Shown here: piece by piece, positions 8,321 to 17,818 of the stretch
Layout: each line of letters starts with the position of its first letter
Position numbering within the stretch: position 1 is the stretch's first letter
Assembly (NCBI GenBank): GCA_027924025.1
Contig: AP026970.1
Location: 372,001-436,000 of the forward strand
DNA length: 64,000 nucleotides
Reading direction: 5' to 3'
From: Comamonadaceae bacterium OS-4
GTDB taxonomy: Bacteria > Pseudomonadota > Gammaproteobacteria > Burkholderiales > Burkholderiaceae_C
Notes under the pieces: model-generated
Databases searched by the model: none
The model's input: the letters and a program-made list of their open reading frames with translations, nothing else
What the model was told of the DNA's origin: nothing
Position numbers and translations under genes: made by a program

Positions 8321-9325
8321 ATGAGTCAGTCTGATGTCCGCTTGCGCGGAATCATCAAAAACTACGGCAAGGCAGATGTCATCCACGGCATCGACTTGGA
8401 TATCGAGCCCGGCGAGTTCGCCGTGTTTGTGGGGCCCTCCGGCTGCGGCAAAACGACTCTGCTGCGCATGATTGCCGGCTTGGAAGAGATATCCGGTGGC
8501 GACCTCAACATCGGTGGCGCCCGGGTGAATGACCTCGGGCCTTCCGAGCGCGGCGTCGCCATGGTGTTCCAGAGCTATGCGCTGTACCCCCACAAGACCG
8601 TGTTCGACAACATGGCCTTCGCCCTCAAGATTGCCAAAACACCCAAAGCAGAAATTGAGCGGCGAGTCCGCGAGGCGTCTGACATCCTCCAGCTGACCGA
8701 GTACCTCGACCGCTTACCTAAAGCGCTGTCCGGCGGCCAGCGCCAGCGGGTCGCTATCGGCCGCGCGATCGTGCGTGATCCCAAGGTGTTCTTGTTTGAT
8801 GAGCCCCTGTCCAATCTCGATGCCGCCTTGCGAACCAAGATGCGGGTGGAGCTGGCCACACTGCACCGCCGCCTCGGGGCGACCATGATCTATGTCACCC
8901 ACGATCAGGTGGAGGCCATGACCCTGGCGGACAAGATTGTGGTTCTGAACAAGGGCCGGGTTGAGCAGGTGGGCAAACCTTTAGACCTCTACAACAAGCC
9001 CGCGAGCATGTTTGTGGCCGGTTTCATCGGTTCCCCTCAGATGAACTTTTTGGGGGGCGACATCGCAGCTCGCCACAACGTCGCCACGATTGGTTTGCGT
9101 CCGGAGCACCTGAGGGTCACAGAGGGTGGTCCGATCCAAGGCACCCTCAAGCACTCTGAGCAGCTGGGCAACGAAACATTCGCCTACGTCAGTGCGGGTG
9201 CGTTCGGCGACATCACGGCCCGCATGGACGGCACCTTGGGCCTGGCGCCCGGACAGCCGATTACCTTGGGTTTTGCGCCGGAGCATTTGTACAAGTTCAA
9301 TGCCGAAGGCAAGCGGGTCGACTGA
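8321..9325 (+). CDS. aglK: Alpha-glucoside ABC transporter ATP-binding protein
   Basis: A 334-residue ATPase of the MalK/UgpC/AglK group. It has Walker [10 protein letters not shown] (about residues 36-44), the Q-loop, ABC signature L-S-G-G-Q-R-Q-R, Walker B V-F-L-F-D-E-P and switch H in Y-V-T-H-D-Q. The C-terminal regulatory domain (about 235-334, G-L-R-P-E-H-L) is the sugar-importer type. It energises import through the two permeases downstream. The ATG at 8321 is chosen because CAGGAG ends seven bases before it; the ATG at 8315 would be only one base from that site. The gene order K-E-F-G-A suggests alpha-glucosides such as sucrose, maltose or trehalose; the exact sugar is an inference. 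Confidence 0.88.
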   Translation: MSQSDVRLRGIIKNYGKADVIHGIDLDIEPGEFAVFVGPSGCGKTTLLRMIAGLEEISGGDLNIGGARVNDLGPSERGVAMVFQSYALYPHKTVFDNMAFALKIAKTPKAEIERRVREASDILQLTEYLDRLPKALSGGQRQRVAIGRAIVRDPKVFLFDEPLSNLDAALRTKMRVELATLHRRLGATMIYVTHDQVEAMTLADKIVVLNKGRVEQVGKPLDLYNKPASMFVAGFIGSPQMNFLGGDIAARHNVATIGLRPEHLRVTEGGPIQGTLKHSEQLGNETFAYVSAGAFGDITARMDGTLGLAPGQPITLGFAPEHLYKFNAEGKRVD

Positions 9326-9383
9326 TCTGCGACAGTTTTTAACGCGCCGTGGATGGGCTGCGGCGCTACAAGAGGAGAAGACG

Positions 9384-10685
9384 ATGATGAAGAAAACCAT
9401 GATTGCCGGCGCTTGCGCTCTGGCAGCAGCAGCCGTGACCGCTCCGGCCATGGCAGCCGACTACAAAGGGCCAAATCTGAAGGGTGAAGTGGTCACAATC
9501 ACTTGCCCTTGGACAGGTGCTGAAGAAGGCATGTTCAAAAAAGTGATCGCGAACTTTGAGAAATCAACTGGCGCCACCGTCAAGCACTCCTGCTCACAAA
9601 GCTCCGAGCAGCAGATCGTGATCGACATCAAGGCAGGCTCCCCATCCAACATTTCCGTGTTCCCGCAGCCTGGTTTGGCTGCCAACATGGCCGCCATTGA
9701 CGGCTTGAAGCCGCTGGGCGCCAAGGCCCAGGAATGGGTCAAAAAGAACTACGCAGCAGGCAGCTCCTGGGCTGACCTGGGCACCTACGCCAACAAGGCC
9801 GGCAAGAAAGAGTTCTACGGCATGTTCTACAACGTGAACGTGAAGAGCCTGGTCTGGTACATCCCTGAGAACTTCAAGGAAAAGGGCTACAAAGTACCCA
9901 AGTCCATGGAAGAACTGCAAACCCTGACCAAGAAAATTGCAGCCGATGGCGGTAAGCCTTGGTGTATCGGTCTGGGCTCTGACGCCGCTACCGGCTGGCC
10001 TGCGACCGACTGGGTCGAAGACATGATGTTGCGCACCCAAACGCCTGAGGTCTATGACGACTGGGTCAGCAACAAGATGAAGTTCAACGACAAGCGCGTG
10101 ATCGAAGCGATCGAAGCCTACGGCTGGTTCGCCAAGAACGACGCCTACGTGGATGGCGGCGCCAAGGCCGTGGCCACCGTGAGCTTCAAGGACAGCCCGA
10201 AGGGCATGTTTGGCTCCCCGCCCAAGTGCTACATGCACCGTCAAGCGTCTTTCATCCCCGCCTTCTTCCCTGAAGGCAAGGCGGACGAGGCCGACTTCTT
10301 CTACTTCCCTTCTTACGCCAGCAAGAAGCTGGGTAACCCGGTTCTGGGTGGCGGCACGATTCTGACCATCACCAAAGACAGCAAGGGCGCCCGTGCATTC
10401 ATGGAATACCTGCAGCACCCCCAGTCGCATGAAATCTGGATGGCTGAAGGCGGCTTCCTGACACCGCATAAGGGTGTGGACCTGGCCAAGTACAAGACTG
10501 CCTCGCTCAAGAAGCAAGGCGAGATTCTGCAAAACGCCACCACCTTCCGTTTTGACGGTTCCGACCTGATGCCCGGCGCAGTGGGCGCAGGCAGCTTCTG
10601 GAAGGGCATGGTCAACTACTCCGGCGGCGCCTCTGCCAAGGAAGTCGCTGACGAGATCCAGAAGAGCTGGGACGCGATCAAGTAA
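9384..10685 (+). CDS. aglE: Alpha-glucoside ABC transporter periplasmic binding protein
   Basis: A 433-residue periplasmic protein with a classic signal peptide (residues 1-26: K-K-T, hydrophobic core, cleavage after A-P-A-M-A-A). The mature part has the extracellular solute-binding family 1 fold, with many aromatic residues (several Trp and Tyr) that would stack on sugar rings. It resembles AglE of rhizobial alpha-glucoside systems rather than MalE. The start has AGGAG six bases upstream; the open frame extends further back into aglK but without support. A GC-rich hairpin follows the gene and probably keeps its expression above that of the permeases. Confidence 0.87.
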   Translation: MMKKTMIAGACALAAAAVTAPAMAADYKGPNLKGEVVTITCPWTGAEEGMFKKVIANFEKSTGATVKHSCSQSSEQQIVIDIKAGSPSNISVFPQPGLAANMAAIDGLKPLGAKAQEWVKKNYAAGSSWADLGTYANKAGKKEFYGMFYNVNVKSLVWYIPENFKEKGYKVPKSMEELQTLTKKIAADGGKPWCIGLGSDAATGWPATDWVEDMMLRTQTPEVYDDWVSNKMKFNDKRVIEAIEAYGWFAKNDAYVDGGAKAVATVSFKDSPKGMFGSPPKCYMHRQASFIPAFFPEGKADEADFFYFPSYASKKLGNPVLGGGTILTITKDSKGARAFMEYLQHPQSHEIWMAEGGFLTPHKGVDLAKYKTASLKKQGEILQNATTFRFDGSDLMPGAVGAGSFWKGMVNYSGGASAKEVADEIQKSWDAIK

Positions 10686-10721
10686 GTATCTCCTCTGACG
10701 TCGCCTTGCGGCACGTCTTCA

Positions 10722-10750
10722 GGCCGGCGGCTTCGGCTGCCGGCCCTTTT
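10722..10750 (+). terminator. Hairpin with T-run between binding-protein and permease genes
   Basis: GGCCGGC (10722-10728) pairs with GCCGGCC (10739-10745), closing a stem with inner G-rich pairs, and is followed by CTTTT. It is about 40 bp after the binding-protein stop. In import operons such elements act as partial terminators or mRNA stabilisers that give more binding protein than permease. Confidence 0.6.
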
Positions 10751-10788
10751 GAATCCCATTCCCTACGACACGCAAAAGCATTGATCCT

Positions 10789-11793
10789 ATGACTGATCAA
10801 GTTATCCAGACCATCACCGCTGTACTGGTCAGTATTGCGTTCTGCTTGCTGTACTTCGCCGGCTCCAACTTCGTGTTGGACAAAATCGTCCAGCTGCCAG
10901 TGGGCAGTAAAAACGGACGCGAAATTTTCCGCTCCAACGTGCGGCCCTGGCTCTTTATTGCGCCCGCCCTGTTGTTGCTGGGTACCTATCTGGTGTACCC
11001 CTTGTTTGAAACCTTCCGCTTGAGTTTTTATGACGCCACGGGAGAGCAATTCGTCGGACTCGCCAACGTTCGCTGGGTGTTCGCAGACCAGAATTTCTTG
11101 CTGACGATTCGCAACAACTTTCTCTGGTTGTTGGTCGTTCCCGCCGCGGCTACTGCGTTCGGCCTCGTGGTCGCAGTGCTCGCAGACCGCGTCTGGTGGG
11201 GTGGATTTGCCAAGTCCATGGTGTTCATGCCCATGGCCATCAGCTTTGTAGGCGCCAGTGTGATCTGGAAGTTTGTGTACGACTTCCGGGGGCCTGACGC
11301 AGAGCAAATCGGCATCTTGAACGCCATGGTGATGGGCATGGGCTTTGAGCCCCAGGCGTGGGTCACGATTCCGTTCTGGAATAACTTTTTCCTGATGGCG
11401 ATTTTGATCTGGATCCAGACAGGCTTCGCCATGGTGATTCTCTCTGCCGCCCTGCGGGGTGTGCCGCACGAAACCATCGAGGCTGCACGCATCGATGGCG
11501 CCAGCGAGCTGCAGATCTTTTTCGAAATCATGGTGCCCCAAGTGATGTCCACGATTCTGGTGGTCTGGACCACCATCACCATCACGGTGCTCAAGGTGTT
11601 TGACATCGTGATGGCCATGACCGGTGGCCAGTGGGATACCAGTGTGCTGGGCAATCTGATGTATGACTGGATGTTCCGCGGCGGTGGCGATTACGGCCGC
11701 AGCTCCACCTTGGCCATGGTTTTGATGTTTGCAGTGGTACCGGTGATGGCCTTCAATATCCGCCGCTTCCGCACTGAGGAGGCTCAGCGATGA
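10789..11793 (+). CDS. aglF: Alpha-glucoside ABC transporter permease, first subunit
   Basis: A 334-residue inner-membrane permease of the sugar ABC family (MalF/UgpA type) with about seven hydrophobic segments. The cytoplasmic EAA loop reads [15 protein letters not shown] (about residues 225-239) and contacts the ATPase. It starts 103 bp after the binding-protein gene and its stop overlaps the next start by four bases (ATGA), so the two permeases are translationally coupled and should pair as a heterodimer. Confidence 0.9.
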   Translation: MTDQVIQTITAVLVSIAFCLLYFAGSNFVLDKIVQLPVGSKNGREIFRSNVRPWLFIAPALLLLGTYLVYPLFETFRLSFYDATGEQFVGLANVRWVFADQNFLLTIRNNFLWLLVVPAAATAFGLVVAVLADRVWWGGFAKSMVFMPMAISFVGASVIWKFVYDFRGPDAEQIGILNAMVMGMGFEPQAWVTIPFWNNFFLMAILIWIQTGFAMVILSAALRGVPHETIEAARIDGASELQIFFEIMVPQVMSTILVVWTTITITVLKVFDIVMAMTGGQWDTSVLGNLMYDWMFRGGGDYGRSSTLAMVLMFAVVPVMAFNIRRFRTEEAQR

Positions 11794-12962
11794 AAAAGTA
11801 TTTCTCTCTCCCATCCTTGATGGCCCAAGCCTTGTTGCTGGTCATTGTGTTGATGTGGGTGCTCCCGACCTTCGGCCTTTTGGTTTCCAGCTTCCGGGAG
11901 AAGCAGCAACTGGTCAGCAGTGGCTGGTGGACCGCACTCTCCACCCAAACCCGAGCAGACATGCGCCGTACGGCAGGGGCCCAAAGTCTGGTGAAAGAAG
12001 GTGAGCGCTACGTCATCAGCGGCCGCTTGTTCCCTGAGGGGGGCGGCGTACAAATCAAGCAGTTTTCGCTCAAGTCGGCCAACCCCAAAGAGTTCGCTGT
12101 CGGCACCACTGTAGAAGTGTCCGACGGTCAAATCTTCGACGAGGAAGACGGCAAACCCGATGGCACGCTGACGGTGAAAGCCGATGGAAGCTACCGCCTG
12201 GATCTGGACCAGCCCTATGACAAGGATCGCGGTGTCCGGGTGTTTTATGTGGCCGAGTCTCCACCCGTCTTCATGACCCAAAATTACGAAAAAGTGATTG
12301 CGGGTGAAGGGGTAGGGCAGGCATTCTTGAACACCTTCAAGGTCACGATTCCGGCCACTTTCATTCCGATTTTGATTGCAGCCTTTGCCGCGTATGCCTT
12401 CAGCTGGATGGAGTTCCCCGGCCGCAAATTCTTGTTCATTGTGGTGGTGGGCCTGCTGGTGGTGCCCTTGCAGATGTCATTGATTCCGCTGCTGCGGCTC
12501 TACAACCAGGTGGGTGAAGCTTTTGGCACAGAGTCCAAGTCCTACCTCGGGGTGTGGCTTGCCCACTCGGCGTTTGGTCTGCCCCTGGCGATTTACCTGT
12601 TGCGCAACTACATTGCGTCCTTGCCACGCGACATCATCGAGAGCGCGCGGATGGATGGTGCTTCGCATTTCCAGATCTTCACCAGCATCGTGCTGCCCTT
12701 GTCGATCCCTGCGCTGGCGAGTTTTGCGATCTTCCAATTCCTGTGGGTCTGGAACGACTTTTTGATTGCACTCGTCTTCCTGGGCAAAGCGCCGGACCAG
12801 GTAGTGCTCACCATCAAGCTCAACGACTTGCTGGGCTCTCGCGGTGAGAGTTGGGAAATTTTGACCGCCAGCGCATTCGTCTCCATTGCGGTGCCGGTTG
12901 CCGTGTTCTTCTCGCTGCAACGCTTCTTTGTGCGCGGGCTGCTGAGCGGCTCCGTCAAGTAA
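11790..12962 (+). CDS. aglG: Alpha-glucoside ABC transporter permease, second subunit
   Basis: A 390-residue permease of the MalG type, longer than common MalG proteins (about 300). The extra length is a periplasmic stretch of about 135 residues (about 35-165) between the first and second membrane helices. That stretch is hydrophilic, with short beta-like segments, and may form a small extra domain facing the binding protein. The EAA loop is [14 protein letters not shown] (about 284-297). As I recall, AglG proteins of rhizobia are also long, which supports the alpha-glucoside assignment. It begins inside the stop of the preceding permease gene. Confidence 0.88.
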   Translation: MKKYFSLPSLMAQALLLVIVLMWVLPTFGLLVSSFREKQQLVSSGWWTALSTQTRADMRRTAGAQSLVKEGERYVISGRLFPEGGGVQIKQFSLKSANPKEFAVGTTVEVSDGQIFDEEDGKPDGTLTVKADGSYRLDLDQPYDKDRGVRVFYVAESPPVFMTQNYEKVIAGEGVGQAFLNTFKVTIPATFIPILIAAFAAYAFSWMEFPGRKFLFIVVVGLLVVPLQMSLIPLLRLYNQVGEAFGTESKSYLGVWLAHSAFGLPLAIYLLRNYIASLPRDIIESARMDGASHFQIFTSIVLPLSIPALASFAIFQFLWVWNDFLIALVFLGKAPDQVVLTIKLNDLLGSRGESWEILTASAFVSIAVPVAVFFSLQRFFVRGLLSGSVK

Positions 12963-13034
12963 ATTTAGGACCAACCTTCCTTGGCGAATTTGCGCAAGCA
13001 GATTCGCCGTTTCCATTCAAGGGACCTTTCCATC

Positions 13035-14687
13035 ATGGCTAAAGCAACGAACAACAACTGGTGGCGCGGTGGCGTCATTTATCAGATCTACCCGCGTAGT
13101 TATGCGGACAGCAATGGCGACGGCGTGGGCGACCTGGCCGGCATTACCGCCAAGCTGGACTATGTGGCCGACCTGGGTGCAGATGGCATTTGGCTGTCGC
13201 CCTTTTTCAAGAGTCCGATGAAGGATTTCGGCTACGACGTCAGCGACTACTGCGACGTGGACCCGATGTTCGGAACGCTCGATGATTTCAAGCAGCTGGT
13301 CGATCGCGCCCATGCACTGGGCCTGAAGGTCATGATCGATCAAGTGCTCTCCCACAGCTCCGACCAACACCCTTGGTTTGTAGAGAGCCGCTCCAGCTTG
13401 AATAACCCCAAGGCTGATTGGTACATCTGGGCCGATGCCAAACCCGATGGAAACCCGCCCAACAATTGGTTGTCCATTTTTGGCGGCAGTGCATGGCAGT
13501 GGGATACCCGCCGTTGCCAGTACTACATGCACAACTTCCTGACCAGCCAGCCGGATTTGAATTTTCACAATCCCGAAGTGCAAACAGCGCTGCTGTCGAC
13601 CGTCAAGTTTTGGTTGGATCTCGGGGTGGATGGCTACCGCCTGGACACCGCCAACTTTTACTTCCATGACGCCCAACTGCGCGACAACCCCGCACGCGGT
13701 CGCCCCGATGGTGAGGACCCTGCGGTCAACGCGGTGAACCCCTATGGCTGGCAATGGCACCAACATGACAAGAGCCAGCCCGAAAACCTGGCCTTCTTGC
13801 GTGAGCTGCGGGCCTTGCTGGACGCGTATCCCGACACCACCATGGTGGGAGAAATCGGTGACGACGACGGTCTGGCCCGTGTGGCGGAATACACCAGTGG
13901 CGGTGACAAGCTGCACATGGCGTACTGCTTTGACCTGCTGGGTACCGCGCACAGTGCTGCGCACTTCCGCGGCTTTGTGAAGCGGTTTGAAGAGGTGGCT
14001 CCCGGTGGATGGCCTTGCTGGGCGCTGTCCAACCACGATGTGGTGCGGGTTGCGACCCGCTGGGCCAGCACTGCGGCGGTGGCGGCGCCTGCGTTGTTGC
14101 GCCTGGGTGCGGCCTTGCAAATGTCCTTGCGCGGTTCTCCTTGCATCTATCAAGGTGACGAGCTGGGCTTGCCCGAGGCAGACATTGCTTTTGAAGACCT
14201 GCAGGACCCCTACGGCATCACGATGTGGCCCGAGTTCAAAGGGCGCGATGGTTGTCGCACCCCGATGCCGTGGCTTGCGGACGCAGCCGATCTGGGCTTC
14301 TCCTCATCGCCGGCACCGGCAAAGCCATGGCTGCCCGTGGCCGCGACCCACCGGGCGTTAACCGCCGAGGCGCAGATCCAAGACTCGGCATCGCTGTTGC
14401 ACTTCTACCGCAACTTGCTGCGCTGGCGCAAAACCCAGCCCTGCCTGGTGAGCGGTACCTTGGAGGTGCTGGACGCGCACCCCCAGGTGTTTGCCTATGT
14501 GCGTCGCCATGAAGGCCACAGCATGGTGTGCGTATTCAACTTTAGCCCTGAGCCTGCCCAGTGGGTCGTCCCGGAAGCCTTCGCTGCGATGCACCCGGTG
14601 ACCGGCAGTGGTCTGGGGGATGCAGTTCGCCAGGGCGCCGTGTTGCAGTTGCCTGCATGGGGCGGCGCTTTTCTGGGCCATGCCTGA
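13035..14687 (+). CDS. aglA: Alpha-glucosidase, glycoside hydrolase family 13
   Basis: A 550-residue cytoplasmic hydrolase with no signal peptide. Catalytic signatures of GH13 are present: G-Y-R-L-D-T-A-N-F with the nucleophile Asp (about residue 204), V-G-E-I with the acid/base Glu (about 271), and S-N-H-D-V-V-R with the transition-state Asp. It would split imported alpha-glucosides into glucose and a second sugar. The ATG at 13035 has AAGGGA ten bases upstream; a TTG 18 codons earlier opens the same frame but adds an Arg-rich leader absent from the family. It is the last gene of the agl operon. The substrate (sucrose, maltose, isomaltose or trehalulose type) cannot be decided from sequence. 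Confidence 0.9.
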   Translation: MAKATNNNWWRGGVIYQIYPRSYADSNGDGVGDLAGITAKLDYVADLGADGIWLSPFFKSPMKDFGYDVSDYCDVDPMFGTLDDFKQLVDRAHALGLKVMIDQVLSHSSDQHPWFVESRSSLNNPKADWYIWADAKPDGNPPNNWLSIFGGSAWQWDTRRCQYYMHNFLTSQPDLNFHNPEVQTALLSTVKFWLDLGVDGYRLDTANFYFHDAQLRDNPARGRPDGEDPAVNAVNPYGWQWHQHDKSQPENLAFLRELRALLDAYPDTTMVGEIGDDDGLARVAEYTSGGDKLHMAYCFDLLGTAHSAAHFRGFVKRFEEVAPGGWPCWALSNHDVVRVATRWASTAAVAAPALLRLGAALQMSLRGSPCIYQGDELGLPEADIAFEDLQDPYGITMWPEFKGRDGCRTPMPWLADAADLGFSSSPAPAKPWLPVAATHRALTAEAQIQDSASLLHFYRNLLRWRKTQPCLVSGTLEVLDAHPQVFAYVRRHEGHSMVCVFNFSPEPAQWVVPEAFAAMHPVTGSGLGDAVRQGAVLQLPAWGGAFLGHA

Positions 14688-14723
14688 CCTCCTGCAGGTG
14701 AAGGGCTCGGGTACATTCTTCGA

Positions 14724-16079
14724 ATGAGTACACCCGAGCGTTTGCGCCTGAATACGATCGCCGGGCCTTTGCTCGGCGAATTTTTGTTGGGTATGACGGT
14801 CGCGATGGGCGGGCTGTGGCTGGCTTCGCATGAGTCAGATGCCGCAGCCGGTGCTTTCGGGCTGGTGAACCAGATCCTGGAAACCCTGAGCGTCGCTTTC
14901 CGGGTGCTTGCCATTGGCCTGGGCGTGATGGTGACGCAATATGTCGGAGGAGGGCAGCACGCCGCCGCCAGACGTGTCGCCCTGTTGGCCTTGGGTGCCA
15001 GCAGCTGGGTCGGCGCTGCGATCATGCTGGTGGTGGTCGCAGGCAACGACGTCATGCTCGACTGGTTAAACGCCCCGGCCATGGTGGCGTCCTTAGCCGC
15101 CCCGTATCTGCAATGGTTTGCACCGGCCTTGCTGCTGGATGCCTACAACCTCAGCATGGCGGCAGTGCTGCGCGCTCACCTGTTTGCCAAAGACTCTTTG
15201 CGGATCATGATTGCCATGCACGGCACGCACCTCGCGCTGGCCTTTGTGATCATGCGGGGCTGGGGCAGCTGGGATGGCATGGGCCTTGAGGGCTACGCCA
15301 TAGCCATGCTGGTCAGCCGCGCATTGGGGCTGGTGTTGCACCTGTGGTTCTGGCGGGTACGGATGCAATTGACCCCCTCCAGGCAAGACTGGTGGCGGTT
15401 TGCGTGGGTGGACTTTGCGCCGGTGTTGCGGGTCGGGCTTCCGGGCGCCGGGGTCGAGGTGACTTACCGTGCTGCCTTTATGGTGTCGCTGGCGGCTACC
15501 GCCCGCTTGGGGGTCACCGCACTCGCCACCCACTCCTACACCTTGCAGCTGCTCAAATATGTGCTGTTGACCAGCATGGCCATTGGCTGGGCCTGCGAAA
15601 TCATGGTGGGCCGCCTCGTCGGGGCTGGCGATTTGAGGGCTGCCAACGGACTGGTCCGCAAGGCGGTGCGCAATGGGCTGCTGGCCTCCGGCTCGCTGGC
15701 GCTGTTTGCCGCATTGGGTGCCCCTTGGTTGATGCGCGCTTTTACCAAAGACGCGGCCGTCATTGAGGCCGCACAAACCTTGCTGTGGCTATCGCTGCTG
15801 CTCGAGACCGGCCGTGTGTTCAACCTGATTTTGAATGGTGCCCTGCGTGCGACGGGCGACGCCATTTACCCGGCAGTGTCCAGCGTCGCGTCCCTTGTGT
15901 TGGTGCTGGGCGTCGGCTCTTTTTGGTTGGGGCGCTTGTTCGGCCTGCCCGGTATCTGGTTGGCCTATGCGCTGGACGAGTGGATCCGCGGCTTGCTGTT
16001 GCTCAGTCGTTGGCTCTGGCGCGGCTGGCTGCCCAATGCACGGGACAGCCGCCGTCGCTTGCGCGCAGAGAAAAGTTAG
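14724..16079 (+). CDS. MATE-family multidrug efflux transporter
   Basis: A 451-residue inner-membrane protein with about twelve hydrophobic helices in two similar halves, the MATE fold that exports cationic drugs in exchange for Na+ or H+. Motif-like residues include L-L-G-E-F-L-L-G near the start and A-L-R-A-T-G-D in the second half (about residue 370). It begins 36 bp after the glucosidase but its function seems unrelated. It converges on the lactonase gene with nine bases between stops and no terminator. The C-terminus is basic. Confidence 0.87.
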   Translation: MSTPERLRLNTIAGPLLGEFLLGMTVAMGGLWLASHESDAAAGAFGLVNQILETLSVAFRVLAIGLGVMVTQYVGGGQHAAARRVALLALGASSWVGAAIMLVVVAGNDVMLDWLNAPAMVASLAAPYLQWFAPALLLDAYNLSMAAVLRAHLFAKDSLRIMIAMHGTHLALAFVIMRGWGSWDGMGLEGYAIAMLVSRALGLVLHLWFWRVRMQLTPSRQDWWRFAWVDFAPVLRVGLPGAGVEVTYRAAFMVSLAATARLGVTALATHSYTLQLLKYVLLTSMAIGWACEIMVGRLVGAGDLRAANGLVRKAVRNGLLASGSLALFAALGAPWLMRAFTKDAAVIEAAQTLLWLSLLLETGRVFNLILNGALRATGDAIYPAVSSVASLVLVLGVGSFWLGRLFGLPGIWLAYALDEWIRGLLLLSRWLWRGWLPNARDSRRRLRAEKS

Positions 16080-16088
16080 CGCGCCCTT

Positions 16089-16976
16089 TCAGCCAAACGC
16101 CAGGGGCAGCACCCCTGTCGCGCCGGTGCGCAGAGTGAACACACTACCCGACAATGGGTACTGCGCCAATTCCGCATCACCCAGTCCCACCCTCGCTGTG
16201 GTCACCAGCATTGTTTGGAGGTCTTCGCCACCAAAGCTGATGCTCGTCACCTGGCTCGCGGGTATCGCTATGGTCTGCAGGCACTCCGCGTCCGGCGTGA
16301 AGCACCGAATGCAAGCACCGCCCCAGAACGCGATCCAAACGCGGCCTTCGCTGTCCAGCGTCATTCCGTCGGGCGTGCCTTCGTCTTCTGAGAAAACCCG
16401 CCACACCGATTTGGCGGTGAGGTTGCCTGCAGCATCCAATGTGTACCGGTAAACCGTGTTCAGGAAGCTGTCGGTGTGCAGCATCCACCGGGCGTCTGGT
16501 GCAATCGCAGGGCCGTTGGCAATATAGATGCCGGTCTCCACCACGGTGCATTGCAGATCCGGGTCCAGGCGGGCGAGCCGTCCTTTGCAGCGGGCTGGAT
16601 CGTCGTTGTCCATCGAGCCGGCCCAGATACGGCCGAAGGCGTCTGCCTTGGCATCGTTCAGCCGGACTGACGTTTCACCGGGATGCGGCTGAGCCACCGG
16701 CTCCCAGCGCAGTTCTGGCTCCAGCGTCAGATGCACTATGCCGCTTTGGAAGCCTGCCATGTAGCCGTCCCCGTTTTTGCGGGGAATCAACCAGCCGATG
16801 CGCTCAGGCATCTTCCAGCTTTGGCGCGCATCCGTCGCGGGGGTCCAGGCGTGCAGAGCACAACCATGGATGTCGACAAAGAAATAGCGCCAAGTCCGGG
16901 CTTCCCAGACGGGGCCCTCACCCAGCAGCAGTTCTGCAGGCCAGATGGCTTGGGGGAGTGTGTGATTCAGGTCCAT
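16089..16976 (-). CDS. SMP-30/gluconolactonase-like sugar lactonase
   Basis: A 295-residue beta-propeller hydrolase of the SMP-30/LRE family, which opens sugar-acid lactones and binds a divalent metal. Expected ligands are visible: E in L-L-G-E-G-P-V-W (about residue 19), R-L-N-D-A-K-A-D (about 105-112), I-A-N-G-P-A (about 151-156) and D in T-P-D-G-M-T-L-D (about 203). Its start overlaps the end of the SDR gene by ten bases, so the two are one operon. With the SDR, KDGal kinase and KDPGal aldolase next door, it most likely acts on galactonolactone, though arabinolactone or fuconolactone cannot be excluded. Confidence 0.82.
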   Translation of the reverse strand: MDLNHTLPQAIWPAELLLGEGPVWEARTWRYFFVDIHGCALHAWTPATDARQSWKMPERIGWLIPRKNGDGYMAGFQSGIVHLTLEPELRWEPVAQPHPGETSVRLNDAKADAFGRIWAGSMDNDDPARCKGRLARLDPDLQCTVVETGIYIANGPAIAPDARWMLHTDSFLNTVYRYTLDAAGNLTAKSVWRVFSEDEGTPDGMTLDSEGRVWIAFWGGACIRCFTPDAECLQTIAIPASQVTSISFGGEDLQTMLVTTARVGLGDAELAQYPLSGSVFTLRTGATGVLPLAFG

Positions 16977-17746
16977 CCGGCGTCCACCACAAAGTCTTGG
17001 GCTGTCACCATGCCGCTGTCAGCGGCCGATAAAAACAAAGCCATATTCGCCACATCGGCGCCGAGAATCCGGCCGGGCAGGCAATGGTTGTCTTTCATGG
17101 CTTTTTCGCCCGCCTCATCGACCCACAGGGCCAGCTGCTTATCGGTCATGATCCAGCCCGGCGTCAAGGTGTTGACCCGGATATTGAACTCACCCAGTTC
17201 CCGCGCCAGGCTGCGGGTCAGGCCCACGGTCGCTGACTTGCAGGTCGCATAGACCGGGTAGCCCTTGCCCTTGATCTTCCAGCTGGTCGAGCCCAGGTTC
17301 ACGATGGCGCCACCGCCAGACCGCTTCATCCCCTCTGCAACTGCTTGGGCGGCAAAAAATTGGGGTCGCAAGTTGACCGATACCCGCCAGTCGAAGTCTT
17401 CGGCCGTCACATCGGCAAGCTCATGCCGCTGGTCATTGGCCACGTTGTTGACCAGCACCGTGATGTCGCCAAAGCGCTCGGCCGCCGTGGCGATGGCCGC
17501 TTGCAAGGCTTTCACATCCGACGCGTCGCTTTGCAGGAACAGCGGTTCAGGGCCCAGTTGCCGCGCTGCCTCAATGACTTGCTGTGCGGCCTCGGCATTG
17601 CGGCCGGTGAACGCCACTTTGGCGCCTTGGCGCGCAAAGGCAATCACGATGTCGCCACCGATGCCAGAGCTGCCTCCGGTGACAAAAACACTGCGCCCCT
17701 GCAAGCTCGGGTACTGCGCGAAGTGGGAGAGGGTGTCCGGCTTCAT
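16967..17746 (-). CDS. Short-chain dehydrogenase, probable sugar 1-dehydrogenase
   Basis: A 259-residue SDR with the NAD(P)-binding T-G-G-S-S-G-I-G-G (about residues 21-29), N-N-V-A-N near 98, the catalytic Ser in L-G-S-T-S (about 149) and Y-x3-K in Y-A-T-C-K (about 162-166). Sequence and operon link to a lactonase suggest oxidation of an aldose to its lactone, as with D-galactose or L-arabinose 1-dehydrogenases. The ATG at 17746 has GGAG upstream; an in-frame ATG 17 codons earlier adds an unrelated Cys/Phe-rich leader. It is transcribed away from the GntR gene. Confidence 0.82.
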   Translation of the reverse strand: MKPDTLSHFAQYPSLQGRSVFVTGGSSGIGGDIVIAFARQGAKVAFTGRNAEAAQQVIEAARQLGPEPLFLQSDASDVKALQAAIATAAERFGDITVLVNNVANDQRHELADVTAEDFDWRVSVNLRPQFFAAQAVAEGMKRSGGGAIVNLGSTSWKIKGKGYPVYATCKSATVGLTRSLARELGEFNIRVNTLTPGWIMTDKQLALWVDEAGEKAMKDNHCLPGRILGADVANMALFLSAADSGMVTAQDFVVDAGWT

Positions 17747-17775
17747 AGGTCTCCAAGAGGTAAATAGACGACGAT

Positions 17776-17795
17776 TGTAAAAGCAATCATCATAC
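17776..17795. promoter_or_regulatory. Candidate GntR operator upstream of the SDR gene
   Basis: On the minus strand this reads GTATGATGATTG. The core TATGAT(G/C)ATT recurs at 18580-18590 in the GntR/kinase gap. Two copies beside genes of one pathway and a GntR-family gene suggest a shared operator; the affinity and exact borders are unknown. Confidence 0.4.
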
Positions 17796-17818
17796 AAATA
17801 AAGCCAAAAAGAAGCCGC

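Noticed and set aside
14724..16079. MATE gene as the last member of the alpha-glucoside operon
   Set aside because: It follows closely on the same strand, but has no functional link and 36 bp separate it from aglA; cotranscription is possible yet a pathway role is not supported.
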